Shown: piece by piece, positions 25,739 through 34,815 of the stretch
Layout: the number at the start of each line of letters is the position of its first letter
Position numbering within the stretch: position 1 is the first letter of the stretch
From: Bacteroidales bacterium
GTDB lineage: Bacteria; Bacteroidota; Bacteroidia; Bacteroidales; FEN-979
Assembly (NCBI GenBank): GCA_023231005.1
Contig: JALNWG010000012.1
Coordinates: 1-64,000, forward strand
Direction: 5' to 3'
Length of the DNA stretch: 64,000 nucleotides
Program-made: the position numbers and the translations under genes
The notes under the pieces: generated by a model
What the model saw: the letters and a program-made list of their open reading frames with translations, nothing else
Told to the model about the DNA's origin: nothing
Database searches by the model: none

Positions 25739-26137
25739 ATGAAGAAAAAGATACTCGCAATAGATGATGAAAAGAGTATCCGGTTTATCATCGAAAATAC
25801 TTTCAACAAAGACTTTGATATCAAAACTTTGAGTAATGGTATGGATGCCTTGTTCTATATGCAATCAGGAAATCTTCCGGATGTAATAATATGCGATGTA
25901 GAAATGCCGGTTTTAAATGGATTTGAATTTATCCGAAGAGTTCGGGAGAGTGGTTTCTTTGAAGAAATCCCTCTGATCATGCTTTCTGGAAAAGAAGAAA
26001 GCGCGGATAAAATCAAGTGCTTTGAGATGGGAGCAGATGATTATGTTCTTAAACCTTTTAATCCGAAAGAACTAATTGTCAGAATTAAACGTCGGTTGGA
26101 ATCAAAAGAATTATATACTCAGAGAAGAGGAGTTTAA
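25739..26137 (+). CDS. Single-domain response regulator
   Basis: This 132-aa protein is a complete CheY-like receiver with no output domain. The acidic pocket (Asp9, Asp10), phospho-acceptor Asp53 (VIICDVEMP), a conserved Ser in MLSGKEE and Lys105 (VLKPF) are all present. The frame is open upstream to 25598 inside uvrB, but ATG 25739 follows the -7 box and gives a canonical receiver N-terminus (MKKKILAIDDEKSIRF). It is 6 bp upstream of a sugar transferase that itself has a receiver-like N-terminus. It may control exopolysaccharide initiation by protein contact. Its kinase could be one of the hybrid kinases at the end of the locus (inference). Confidence 0.9.
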   Translation: MKKKILAIDDEKSIRFIIENTFNKDFDIKTLSNGMDALFYMQSGNLPDVIICDVEMPVLNGFEFIRRVRESGFFEEIPLIMLSGKEESADKIKCFEMGADDYVLKPFNPKELIVRIKRRLESKELYTQRRGV

Positions 26138-26143
26138 ATATTT

Positions 26144-27376
26144 ATGGATCAGCCAGTAAATATTCCTTTGAAAATCCTGTACATTGGAACTGATTCCCAA
26201 TTAATTGAGCTTTTCCAAAAAAGCAATTTATTTGAAGTCATACAAAAAGACAATGGTTTGGCCGCCTTATCCTGGCTGACAGATAATTCTTTCGACCTTT
26301 TTGATATCAATAAAGATACACAGTTCCAAAAAACTTATAAAGAAAACCAGGACATTGATGCCATCATTGCCGAAATAGTTCTTCCCGGTATAAATGCCCT
26401 CACTTTTTACAGAAAACTCAAATTATATAAATTCTATCAGTCAAAGCCATATATTATCCTCTCTCTGAATCGAGATAATGCAATCAGGCTGGATGCTTAT
26501 TCCATGGGAGTTGATGATTTTTACCACAATGTCATTGATTGTGAAAAAATTTATAGCCGTATCCTGTTTTTAAAAAAATTTAAAGCAGAATACATTCCCA
26601 AACCACTCGATTTTCAGGATAAAGAGATGACTCCTTATGTTACTCCTTTGCCTAAAAGAGTCTTTGACCTCGCAATCTCGTTTTTTGCTTTGCTGATCCT
26701 CTCCCCAATTATGTTACTTACGGTAATTGCCATTCTTCTTGAATCCAGTGGTAAGGTCTACTACATTTCCAAGCGGGTAGGTGCAAATTATAAAATTTTC
26801 GATTTTTATAAATTTAGATCCATGTACCCGAATGCAGATACCAGAGTTAAAGATTTTGCTCATTTAAATCAATACATTGGAGAATCTGTTGAAGAAGTTT
26901 GTTCAGAATGTGCAAAATTGCCTTCAAACCAAACTTGCTCCCCACTGGTTTATTATGATGGAGAACAAATATGTGAACGGCTTGCGAACAAACGTCATAA
27001 TGCCAAAAAAGCATTTCTTAAAATAAAAAATGATCCGCGAATAACAAAAGTGGGAAAATTCATTCGGATGTCCAGTATCGATGAACTGCCTCAACTTTTC
27101 AACATCATCAAAGGGGATATGTCTATTGTGGGGAACCGGCCTCTTCCCCTAAATGAAGCCGAAGCATTGACAAAGAAAAAATGGAGCCGTCGGTTTCGTG
27201 CTGCTGCTGGTTTAACAGGTTTATGGCAAGTGGAAAAACGAGGCCGAAAAGGGACAATGTCTGAAGAAGAGCGTTTTGCTCTGGATAACTATTATGCCGA
27301 ACATAATTCCTTTTGGGGAGATTTTAAAATCATCCTGAGAACGGTTACGGTATTTATTCAAAAAGAAAATGTTTAA
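26144..27376 (+). CDS. Initiating sugar-phosphate transferase with degenerate receiver domain
   Basis: The 410-aa protein is a fusion. Residues 8-146 have the receiver fold but carry Glu77 (DAIIAEIVLPG) where the phospho-acceptor Asp should be, and lack the conserved KPF lysine. Residues 171-410 form a polyisoprenyl-phosphate sugar transferase of the WbaP/WcaJ type, with a membrane helix (about 174-199), KRVG, FYKFRSM, SSIDELPQLFNIIKGDMSIVGNRP and AGLTGLWQV motifs. It should transfer the first sugar phosphate to undecaprenyl phosphate in the inner membrane. A cysteine-bearing insert (Cys253, 256, 265, 277) interrupts the catalytic domain and may bind a metal. It starts 6 bp after the stand-alone receiver gene, which fits joint regulation. 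Confidence 0.88.
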   Translation: MDQPVNIPLKILYIGTDSQLIELFQKSNLFEVIQKDNGLAALSWLTDNSFDLFDINKDTQFQKTYKENQDIDAIIAEIVLPGINALTFYRKLKLYKFYQSKPYIILSLNRDNAIRLDAYSMGVDDFYHNVIDCEKIYSRILFLKKFKAEYIPKPLDFQDKEMTPYVTPLPKRVFDLAISFFALLILSPIMLLTVIAILLESSGKVYYISKRVGANYKIFDFYKFRSMYPNADTRVKDFAHLNQYIGESVEEVCSECAKLPSNQTCSPLVYYDGEQICERLANKRHNAKKAFLKIKNDPRITKVGKFIRMSSIDELPQLFNIIKGDMSIVGNRPLPLNEAEALTKKKWSRRFRAAAGLTGLWQVEKRGRKGTMSEEERFALDNYYAEHNSFWGDFKIILRTVTVFIQKENV

Positions 27377-27404
27377 GTATTCCGAAAAAACGAACTGGTT
27401 GGTT

Positions 27405-28193
27405 ATGAAAACAAAATACTGTTACTTAATTCTTGTCTTCCTGTTTACATCTCCCATGATTTTCGTTGGACAAGGATTCATGAAAATTGCCACCCATCCT
27501 CAAGATTCTACTATTGAATTCAACCCTTTTGTTGATGATATAACATTACGCATTCCACAACTCGAAGATCTTATCGACTCTGCCATTGTACACTCCCCTT
27601 TACTCTGGTCCCAGGATGCCGATATCGCTATTTGGAAATATAAAGTGAAAACTGCAAAAAGAGAATGGATGCAGAATCTTTATATCGATGGCCAACTGCA
27701 GAATGATATCTGGGATGCATTAACAAATAATAGACCAACATACGGTGATAACAATTCCATCGTTTCCTATCAGAATAATTACCGTTATTTGGCGAGTATC
27801 AGTCTCAGGTTACCAATGGATGATTTTTGGGATAGAAAAAATCGCATTAAAACAGCCAATAAAGAAGTCGAAAAAGCCATAGCCATCAAATCAAGTGAAA
27901 TTATTGAATTACGGAAGATTATCATCGTTCAATACAATCAGCTAATTGTCAATCAGCGTATCTTGAAAATTGCAAACGATAACGTTATAGCAAATGCCCT
28001 ACAGAAAGAAATGGGCGATAAGGAATTTTTGAATGGGCAAACAACATTATATGAATTGGCCTATATCAATGAAATGTACCGGAAAGCTGTAACAGATTTT
28101 GAACAATCGAGAAATGAATTCTATAATGCCTACATGATTTTACAAGAAATCGCTGGTATTAAATTTAACGTTATTAATAAAATTGACTTTTGA
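27405..28193 (+). CDS. TolC-like outer-membrane protein, half length
   Basis: This 262-aa secreted protein has a signal peptide (MKTKYCYLILVFLFTSPMIFVGQG) from ATG 27405; an in-frame ATG at 27369 overlaps the previous stop and would add 12 residues before it. The body (IPQLEDLIDSAIVHSPLLWSQDADIAIWKYKVKTAKREWMQNLYIDGQ ... EVEKAIAIKSSEIIELRKIIIVQYNQLI) has the alternating strand and long-helix pattern of TolC-family efflux proteins, including an amphipathic coiled coil. At this length it holds only about one of the two repeats of a normal TolC (over 400 aa). No Wza-type outer-membrane exporter is seen in the locus, so this may be its outer-membrane component or an accessory. The stop overlaps the next start (TTGA). 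Confidence 0.65.
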   Translation: MKTKYCYLILVFLFTSPMIFVGQGFMKIATHPQDSTIEFNPFVDDITLRIPQLEDLIDSAIVHSPLLWSQDADIAIWKYKVKTAKREWMQNLYIDGQLQNDIWDALTNNRPTYGDNNSIVSYQNNYRYLASISLRLPMDDFWDRKNRIKTANKEVEKAIAIKSSEIIELRKIIIVQYNQLIVNQRILKIANDNVIANALQKEMGDKEFLNGQTTLYELAYINEMYRKAVTDFEQSRNEFYNAYMILQEIAGIKFNVINKIDF

Positions 28194-30853
28194 AAATAAT
28201 ATATTTCATCCGGCTGCTTCAACGGCACATCTTACTTTTGGTTATTGTACCACTTATAATTGCTGCTGTCGTTTTTTTCTTGACAAGAAAAAGTCAATGG
28301 TCCTTTTATAGTGAAACTACAATTTATACTGGTGTTACATCTGGGTATTCAGTACAACAACAAACCACTTCCGACATGATGGCCACGATGGCCTCATTTG
28401 ATAATCTCATCAACCTTATTAAATCAAGGCAAACGCTTGAAGAAGTATCTGTTAGTCTGTTAGCGCAGGATCTGCTCCTGGATCATTACGACTCACGTTA
28501 TATTTCTAAAGAAAACTATGAAGACTTGCTATCGAAAGTACCTTCCGATGTCATTGAAATCGTAAAAAAAGCTAAAAGAAACGATAAGCGCTACCGCCGA
28601 TCATCCTCCAGAAATATCTCCAGCATTGACTCTGTCCCCAATGATTTAGAGTCTAATGAAGTCGATAATAACACTGCCAACCAAACACCGGCTCGTACAA
28701 CTGGAAAATTTCATATTGTTAAACCTGGTGAAACGATGTATTCCATTGCGAAATCAAATGGGCTAAGTGTTCATGAGTTGATGTCGTACAACAATCTGAA
28801 AGGAAATACCATTTCTGTGTCACAAAAACTAATTGTGAACAATTCTGAAATATTACCTGAAGCCTCCCCTGCACCTCAAAATGAGAGCGAATCAGAACCA
28901 TCTACATCAAATTCAAAGGATACCGTCTCACAGGTTCATGATTATTTCACCAACTCAGACACGTTAATCTCTACAAACCGGAATATTCAGGATTCAACAA
29001 CCTTCGCAAAGATTGTTAATCGATTGCTTGCGTACGGACATCAAAACGATTTTAATTTCATTTATAAACTTTGGAACTCGGAAGATGACCGTTTTTATAG
29101 CATTAAATCACTTTCCACAGTGGGAATCTACAGAGTTCAAAATAGCGATCTCGTAAAATTAACCTATACCAATCCTGATCCCGGAATTTGTCAACAAACC
29201 CTGGTATTCCTTACTAAGGTTTTTATCATTAATTATAAGATATTGAAACAAAATCAGACGGATGCTGTAATTCAATACTTTAAACTTCAGTTGGAAGATG
29301 CGGCCCGCAGGTTAAAAAAAGCAGAAAATGATTTTTTAATCTTTAACGAACGGAATAACATCATCAACTATAACGAACAAACCAAGGAAATTGCCATCAC
29401 AAAGGAAGAACTTGACGTTACTATACAAAATAAGCAAATTGCATTCGCATCTTCTGATGCAGCTATTAAAATAATTGAGAAAAAACTGGAAACTCATGGC
29501 AAACTTTCATTGAACACAAGTGCGATTTTACGGTTACGAAATGAGTTGGCAGAAACGACAATGCAAATTGCCAATATTGAAATCGACTTGGGAAACGATT
29601 CGGCAACGATCCAGCAGCTATCAAGATTAAAAGAAAAAGCCGAAAAAATTAAATTAGAAATAAAAAATAATATTGATCGACTCTATCTTGTAACCAACAG
29701 CGTTGAAGGTTTACCTCTAAAAGATCTCCTCAATGCATGGCTTTCCAATGTGGTTGGGTATGAAGAAAGTAAAGCAGCTCTCAGGGTGCTTGCAGAACGT
29801 AAAAATCATTTTCAACGTGTTTATGAAGTTTTCGCCCCATTGGGTGCAGAAATGAAACGACTCGAACGGTTGATTTCCGTGACCGAAAGTGAGTTCCTGC
29901 AATTGCTACATGATTTGAACCTCGCAAAACTTAAACAACAAGATGACGAGCTTTCCACGAATCTAAAGGTCGTTGACCCTCCTTATTACCCACTTAACCC
30001 AATCAGATCCAAAGCATTGCTTCTTGTCCTTCTTTCTGCTGTTGTAGGATTTGTTCTGATAGTAGCAATTATCCTTCTCCTCGAATTTTTTGATACTACT
30101 ATTAAGACTCCTGAACGTGCCGAACGCTTTATCAACCTAAAAGTAGCTGGTGTATATCCTCAGATCACCAAACAAATCTATGATGTTGATATTGGATTTA
30201 TTTTGCCACGATTAGTTGAAATTTTAGCGCAAAATATCAAACTTGTTTTGTCCAGAGCTAACATCTCACACAACCAGATGCCCATCATGATTCTACTTTT
30301 CAGTACACGAGATGCAGAAGGGAAAACTTGTATAGGCAGAGAATTAAGTAGGAAACTCAAGTCATTTGGCGAAAATGTTCTTTTCCTTAATTATATCAAG
30401 GATCAACCCGGAAGCCAAATCTATCAGACTGGCAATGAGCTTATTCCACCAACTGATGATGAAATTCAATATGTGATAAAGGATAATTTCTTTGATCACA
30501 AGGAAATTTCATCGCTCCTTGAGGGATACGAACATATCGATTTAATGAGTTATGATTATATTTTCGTTGAAATTCCTTCATTAATCAACAATGCATATCC
30601 TCTGGAATTAATCAGAAAATTTGATTTTTCTCTGCTCATTACTAGAGCAAATCGTTCGTGGACCGATGCTGATACTACTGCATTGAATGCATTTTTACCC
30701 TTGTTTAAACAAAATGCACAAATCGTTCTTAATGGGGTTGAATTGATATATCTCGATGCGATCTTTGGAGAACTTCCCCGTCAAAGATCTAATTTAAGAA
30801 GAGTTATAAAACAAATTTTAACATTAAGATTTCACGAAAAGAATTTGAATTAA
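28190..30853 (+). CDS. Wzz/GumC-type polysaccharide co-polymerase with LysM insert and degenerate kinase domain
   Basis: The 887-aa inner-membrane protein begins at TTG overlapping the previous stop. It has an N-terminal helix (about 11-31), the Wzz domain, a long periplasmic coiled-coil region (about 350-590) and a second helix (about 605-630) after the proline-rich DPPYYPLNPIRSKA, as in chain-length regulators. Between the two Wzz parts, residues 174-217 form a LysM domain (FHIVKPGETMYSIAKSNGLSVHEL ... ISVSQKLIV), flanked by Ser/Asn/Thr-rich linkers. The cytoplasmic end resembles a BY-kinase, but its Walker A is altered (STRDAEGKT, Lys712), Walker A' has Asn (FLNYI), Walker B has Glu (YIFVEIP) and the C-terminal Tyr cluster is absent. 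It probably sets chain length and may tether the machine to peptidoglycan. Confidence 0.85.
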   Translation: MKIIYFIRLLQRHILLLVIVPLIIAAVVFFLTRKSQWSFYSETTIYTGVTSGYSVQQQTTSDMMATMASFDNLINLIKSRQTLEEVSVSLLAQDLLLDHYDSRYISKENYEDLLSKVPSDVIEIVKKAKRNDKRYRRSSSRNISSIDSVPNDLESNEVDNNTANQTPARTTGKFHIVKPGETMYSIAKSNGLSVHELMSYNNLKGNTISVSQKLIVNNSEILPEASPAPQNESESEPSTSNSKDTVSQVHDYFTNSDTLISTNRNIQDSTTFAKIVNRLLAYGHQNDFNFIYKLWNSEDDRFYSIKSLSTVGIYRVQNSDLVKLTYTNPDPGICQQTLVFLTKVFIINYKILKQNQTDAVIQYFKLQLEDAARRLKKAENDFLIFNERNNIINYNEQTKEIAITKEELDVTIQNKQIAFASSDAAIKIIEKKLETHGKLSLNTSAILRLRNELAETTMQIANIEIDLGNDSATIQQLSRLKEKAEKIKLEIKNNIDRLYLVTNSVEGLPLKDLLNAWLSNVVGYEESKAALRVLAERKNHFQRVYEVFAPLGAEMKRLERLISVTESEFLQLLHDLNLAKLKQQDDELSTNLKVVDPPYYPLNPIRSKALLLVLLSAVVGFVLIVAIILLLEFFDTTIKTPERAERFINLKVAGVYPQITKQIYDVDIGFILPRLVEILAQNIKLVLSRANISHNQMPIMILLFSTRDAEGKTCIGRELSRKLKSFGENVLFLNYIKDQPGSQIYQTGNELIPPTDDEIQYVIKDNFFDHKEISSLLEGYEHIDLMSYDYIFVEIPSLINNAYPLELIRKFDFSLLITRANRSWTDADTTALNAFLPLFKQNAQIVLNGVELIYLDAIFGELPRQRSNLRRVIKQILTLRFHEKNLN

Positions 30854-30855
30854 GA

Positions 30856-32238
30856 TTGAAAAGAGCTCTGTTAAAATTAGTTAAGGATCTTAACTTTCTT
30901 TCTTTAGCGGCGAACTTTTCAACCGCAATTATGGGTCTATTGTCGTTCATGATCCTAATGCGCATGCTATCAATCCCCGATTTTGGGAAGTGGGTACTCT
31001 TCACTGCGCCAGCATCCTTGATTGATATGTTGAGATTTGGCCTCAGTAAAGAAGCATTGGTACGGTTCCTGTCATCCCCTACCCCCGAAGATCGAAAATA
31101 TTATCTCGGATCTAGCTGGCTCATTGGCTTCCTCATTATCATTCCAATTGCTATTATTTTGTGGAGTCTTACGTTTATTATCCCGGATGCTTTAAATAGT
31201 AGTGGCTATAATGTTTTTTGTTATTGGTACCCCCTACTTGCCATTATCAATCTCCCATGGAATTATGCATGGACTATTTTTCAAGCTGAACTTGAATTCG
31301 GAAAAATTTTCTGGATTCGTTTTTTTAACTTATGCTCCTTCCTGGTTATCATTTTTTTCGCTTACCTTTTTGTAGAAATCAATATCACCGCAGTGGTAAT
31401 TATTTATCTTCTTACCAACTTTGCCACATCAGCATTCTGCATAGTAAAAAAATGGACCGGATTAGAAAATCTCAGATTCATCTCTAAGATAAAAATGAAA
31501 GAAGTGTTGCGATACGGAAAATTCTCTATGGGAACAAAGGTCGGGAGTAGTTTATTGAAAGGAGCCGATAGTTTCATCATTTCTTTCAGCGCATACTGTG
31601 GCCCCGCCGGTGTCGCCATGTATGCTATCCCACTTAAATATGTTGAATTGATCGAAATTCCACTCATAAGCTTCGCAACTACAGCATTCCCAAAATTATC
31701 TAAAGCGAGCATCGATAAAAATGCTCAACAGTTTCGCGATATTTTTTATTCCTATACAGGAGTCGTCGCTTTCTTGTTTATCGGAATCGCTGCTATTAGT
31801 CTGGTACTCAATAAATATTTTATTTTATTTATTGGTGGAGACCAATACAAAGACCTTCTGACACCCATTTCATATATCATGATAGCATTCATTTTATATG
31901 GCACACTCCTGCCTCTTGACCGTTTCACTGGGGTTGCTCTCGACAGTTTAAATAAACCCCATCGGAATTTTCAAAAAGTGCTATGGATGACAATAGCTAA
32001 TATAATAGGTGATATTTTTGCCATTTTCGGAATGCATTACCTGCTTCCTAATTTGCCCGTTACTACGCTTCTACTTTTCGTTGCTGTTGCTTCAATCGTG
32101 TTTTCTCTTCTTGGAATCGTGATTGGCTACCGATTCCTTCAACAGGAAATTGAAATTTCTTTCTTTGACATTTTTAAACGAGGGTATCATTTTTATAAGG
32201 ATCATACGCTCAGATTATTACATAAAAAAACAATTTAG
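30856..32238 (+). CDS. Wzx-type polysaccharide flippase (MATE/MOP superfamily)
   Basis: This 460-aa protein has about 12-14 membrane helices and the N-terminal pattern of oligosaccharide flippases (FLSLAANFSTAIMGLLSFMILMRMLSIPDFGKWVLFTAPASLIDMLRFGLSKEALVRFLS). It should move the lipid-linked repeat unit across the inner membrane. The start is TTG 30856, two bases after the previous stop; the next ATG falls within the first helix. It is followed 8 bp later by the polymerase gene, so flippase and polymerase are coupled as in a Wzx/Wzy pathway. Confidence 0.88.
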   Translation: MKRALLKLVKDLNFLSLAANFSTAIMGLLSFMILMRMLSIPDFGKWVLFTAPASLIDMLRFGLSKEALVRFLSSPTPEDRKYYLGSSWLIGFLIIIPIAIILWSLTFIIPDALNSSGYNVFCYWYPLLAIINLPWNYAWTIFQAELEFGKIFWIRFFNLCSFLVIIFFAYLFVEINITAVVIIYLLTNFATSAFCIVKKWTGLENLRFISKIKMKEVLRYGKFSMGTKVGSSLLKGADSFIISFSAYCGPAGVAMYAIPLKYVELIEIPLISFATTAFPKLSKASIDKNAQQFRDIFYSYTGVVAFLFIGIAAISLVLNKYFILFIGGDQYKDLLTPISYIMIAFILYGTLLPLDRFTGVALDSLNKPHRNFQKVLWMTIANIIGDIFAIFGMHYLLPNLPVTTLLLFVAVASIVFSLLGIVIGYRFLQQEIEISFFDIFKRGYHFYKDHTLRLLHKKTI

Positions 32239-32246
32239 CAATTGCT

Positions 32247-33710
32247 GTGGAACATATAAATCCATTTCACGACCAAACAGGCGCTGACCGACTGAAGAAC
32301 CCCTTCATGATCGGTTCTGTGTTAATAATGGCGATTGGAATTGGCTTTATTATTGCCAAAGGCGGATTTACAATTGCTTCAATTTTGATGGTAGCACCCG
32401 TTGTAATCTATGCTTTGAACCGGGTCATTGCTAGGCCGGAAGATGGATTGACATTTGCATTCATACTCAACTTTATTTTAATGGGGCTTCAAAGATATAT
32501 TCCAGTTAAGATGGGTTATCTGATGGACATTACAGAAATAGTAATCTACATCGCCATTTTCTTTCACTATTTTGACAAAAAGATAAATATCTCTTCATTA
32601 AAATCCGACCTTGTAATTTTAGCCCTGATCTGGTTTATATATATCTGTCTGGAATTCTTTAATCCTGAGGCTATTAGTAAAGCCGCATGGTTTGCATCCT
32701 TTCGCGGAATAGGATTTTACATGATTCTCACAATTCCATTGGTTTATCTTCTTTATAATTCCCCAAAGCATCTTGACAAATTTCTTATGATCTGGGGGGT
32801 ATTTTCGATTCTCGCCTCCATCAAAGCATGGATGCAGTTAAATATAGGGCCTGATCCATGGGAGCAAAAGTGGCTTGACGAAGTTGGAGGTATAACACAT
32901 ATAATTTGGGGTAATCTTCGTGCATTTTCTTTTTATACGGATGCAGGACAATTTGGTGCCGCTCAGGCACAAATAGGATTAATAGCCTCCATCCTGATGA
33001 TTAACGAAAAAAAAACCGGTAAACGTGTTTTTTGGATTATTGTGATGATCGCAGGATTTTATGGCATGTCGGCCTCTGGAACCCGAGGAGCCATTTTTGT
33101 CCCGATGGGTGGATTATTTCTCTACATCATTCTTCGTAAAAATTTCAAGGCAGTCCTCATTGGCGGAATTATTTTGGCAATTTTCTATTCTTTTATGAGA
33201 TTTACAACGATCGGAAATAGCAACTATCAGATTTTTAGGATGCGAACTGCTTTTGTCCCAGATGAAGATGCTTCTTATCAGGTGCGTTTAAAAAACCAGC
33301 GATTATTTGAAGATTATTTAAAAACAAGACCTTTCGGCGGAGGAATTGGTCACGCAGGTGACCGAGCACTACAATATACCCCAGGCACCTTTTTATCAAG
33401 TGTAGCAACAGATAGCTGGTTCGTGTTGATTTGGGCCGAATGTGGAATTGTCGGATTATATCTTCATTTGTTCATCCTTGGATACATCATTGGAAAAGGG
33501 ACCTATCTCTGTATGTTTAAACTCAAAGACCCTGATATACAAGCGAAAATCAGCGCTTTGCTTTGTGGTATTTTCGGTATTATGGTTGCGAGTTATGGAA
33601 ATGCAGTTCTAGGACAGTTTCCTACGGGTTTACTTATTTATGCAAGCATGGCTTATGTTATGTTAGGCCCTGGAATAGATAAAATGGTTATAGAAAATAA
33701 GACAGAATAA
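32247..33710 (+). CDS. O-antigen ligase/polymerase (Wzy-type) membrane protein
   Basis: The 487-aa protein starts at GTG 32247 and has about 10-12 membrane helices. It has a large periplasmic loop containing LNIGPDPWEQKWL and IWGNLRAFSFYTDAGQFGAAQA, then GMSASGTRGAIFVPMGGL and the loop QVRLKNQRLFEDYLKTRPFGGGIGHAGDRA. Arg residues in these loops are typical of O-antigen polymerases and ligases. It should join repeat units on the periplasmic side using the lipid carrier. The family covers both polymerases and ligases; beside Wzx and Wzz, a polymerase role is more likely. Confidence 0.85.
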   Translation: MEHINPFHDQTGADRLKNPFMIGSVLIMAIGIGFIIAKGGFTIASILMVAPVVIYALNRVIARPEDGLTFAFILNFILMGLQRYIPVKMGYLMDITEIVIYIAIFFHYFDKKINISSLKSDLVILALIWFIYICLEFFNPEAISKAAWFASFRGIGFYMILTIPLVYLLYNSPKHLDKFLMIWGVFSILASIKAWMQLNIGPDPWEQKWLDEVGGITHIIWGNLRAFSFYTDAGQFGAAQAQIGLIASILMINEKKTGKRVFWIIVMIAGFYGMSASGTRGAIFVPMGGLFLYIILRKNFKAVLIGGIILAIFYSFMRFTTIGNSNYQIFRMRTAFVPDEDASYQVRLKNQRLFEDYLKTRPFGGGIGHAGDRALQYTPGTFLSSVATDSWFVLIWAECGIVGLYLHLFILGYIIGKGTYLCMFKLKDPDIQAKISALLCGIFGIMVASYGNAVLGQFPTGLLIYASMAYVMLGPGIDKMVIENKTE

Positions 33711-33728
33711 AACATTAAACCAAAAAAT

Positions 33729-33866
33729 ATGGAAGGTGTCGTTGTTCACATGATCATAGGATTGATCCTTTTTACCCCAATTGGGTTTTTAACTGCAATG
33801 TACCAGGATCGGAAGGCTATCAAGGAAGAAGAAAAAAAGCACACTAAGGAACGTCTCAATGGATGA
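33729..33866 (+). CDS. 45-aa small membrane protein
   Basis: A short ORF (MEGVVVHMIIGLILFTPIGF..., 45 aa) begins at ATG 33729, 18 bp after the polymerase gene. Residues 3-24 form one membrane helix and the tail is strongly charged (YQDRKAIKEEEKKHTKERLNG), which predicts a cytoplasmic tail. Its stop overlaps the following GT2 start by 8 bp (ATGGATGA), so it is placed as a coupled gene in the exopolysaccharide operon. Single-helix peptides of this kind often bind and regulate a larger membrane enzyme. No homologue is known to me. Confidence 0.6.
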   Translation: MEGVVVHMIIGLILFTPIGFLTAMYQDRKAIKEEEKKHTKERLNG

Positions 33867-34794
33867 TCCTGCTATCATTAAATATCCCCTCGTTTCTGTT
33901 ATCACTGTAAATTACGACCAACCAGAAATTACTTGTGATCTGATTGAGTCGTTCAGAAAAATTACGTATCCTTCCATTGAAATTATTGTTGTTGATAACG
34001 ATTCGCCAACGCATGATCCAGACATTATTTTTCAACGCTATCCATATATAAACCTTATAAAAAGCGATCGAAATCTTGGTTTTGCAGGTGGCAATAACCT
34101 GGGTATTAATATCGCCAAGGGGAAATATGTGCTGCTGATTAATAATGATACGGAAGTTACGCCAGGGTTTCTGGAACCTTTAATAGCAAAGTTGGAACAA
34201 AATCCGGATATCGGAATCATTAGTCCGAAAATCAAATATTTTTATAAGCAGACTATTATTCAATATGCCGGATATTCCCCGATAAACCCAATAACAATCC
34301 GGAATAAAGGTATCGGCTTTATGGAAGAAGATCTTGGTCAATATGAAGAAGATCGTGAAACCAATTATGCTTTTGGTGCAGCCATGATGATCCCAATGGA
34401 AGTCATCAGAAAAGTAGGTTTGATGGCTGATATCTTTTTTCTCTATTATGAAGAACTGGATTGGATACAGCGAATTAAAGATGCCGGTTATAAAGTATAT
34501 TATATCCACAATTCACTTGTATATCATAAAGATTCCATCACGACTGGTTCGATGAGTCCATTAAAGATCTATTATCTGAATAGAAACAGGATTTTATACA
34601 TGCGACGGAACATTCATGGCTGGAAGGCATTTGTTTCTTCCCTTTATCAAGGAATGGTTGCTGTTCCTAAGAACATTACAACGTTTTTGATCAAAGGTCA
34701 GACAAATCTTTGTCATGCATACATAAATGCCATTTTGTGGCATCTTAGGAATTTATTCAATAAAGAATTGCATAACAACCCTCATATAACCTAA
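33859..34794 (+). CDS. Glycosyltransferase family 2 (rhamnosyltransferase-like), tandem copy 1
   Basis: This 311-aa cytosolic GT-A enzyme has the nucleotide-sugar core VSVITVNYDQPEITCDLIESF, the VVDNDS loop, a GFAGGNNLGI stretch and the DXD-like LLINNDTEV. The acceptor region contains FGAAMMIPMEVIRKVGLM and FFLYYEELDWIQRIKDAGY, typical of WbbL/rhamnosyltransferase-like GT2 proteins. The closely similar gene at 34816 shows the same motifs in the same order. It should add one sugar to the lipid-linked repeat unit; the sugar is not predictable. Confidence 0.85.
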   Translation: MDDPAIIKYPLVSVITVNYDQPEITCDLIESFRKITYPSIEIIVVDNDSPTHDPDIIFQRYPYINLIKSDRNLGFAGGNNLGINIAKGKYVLLINNDTEVTPGFLEPLIAKLEQNPDIGIISPKIKYFYKQTIIQYAGYSPINPITIRNKGIGFMEEDLGQYEEDRETNYAFGAAMMIPMEVIRKVGLMADIFFLYYEELDWIQRIKDAGYKVYYIHNSLVYHKDSITTGSMSPLKIYYLNRNRILYMRRNIHGWKAFVSSLYQGMVAVPKNITTFLIKGQTNLCHAYINAILWHLRNLFNKELHNNPHIT

Positions 34795-34815
34795 GGAACT
34801 AATAGAACAACCACG

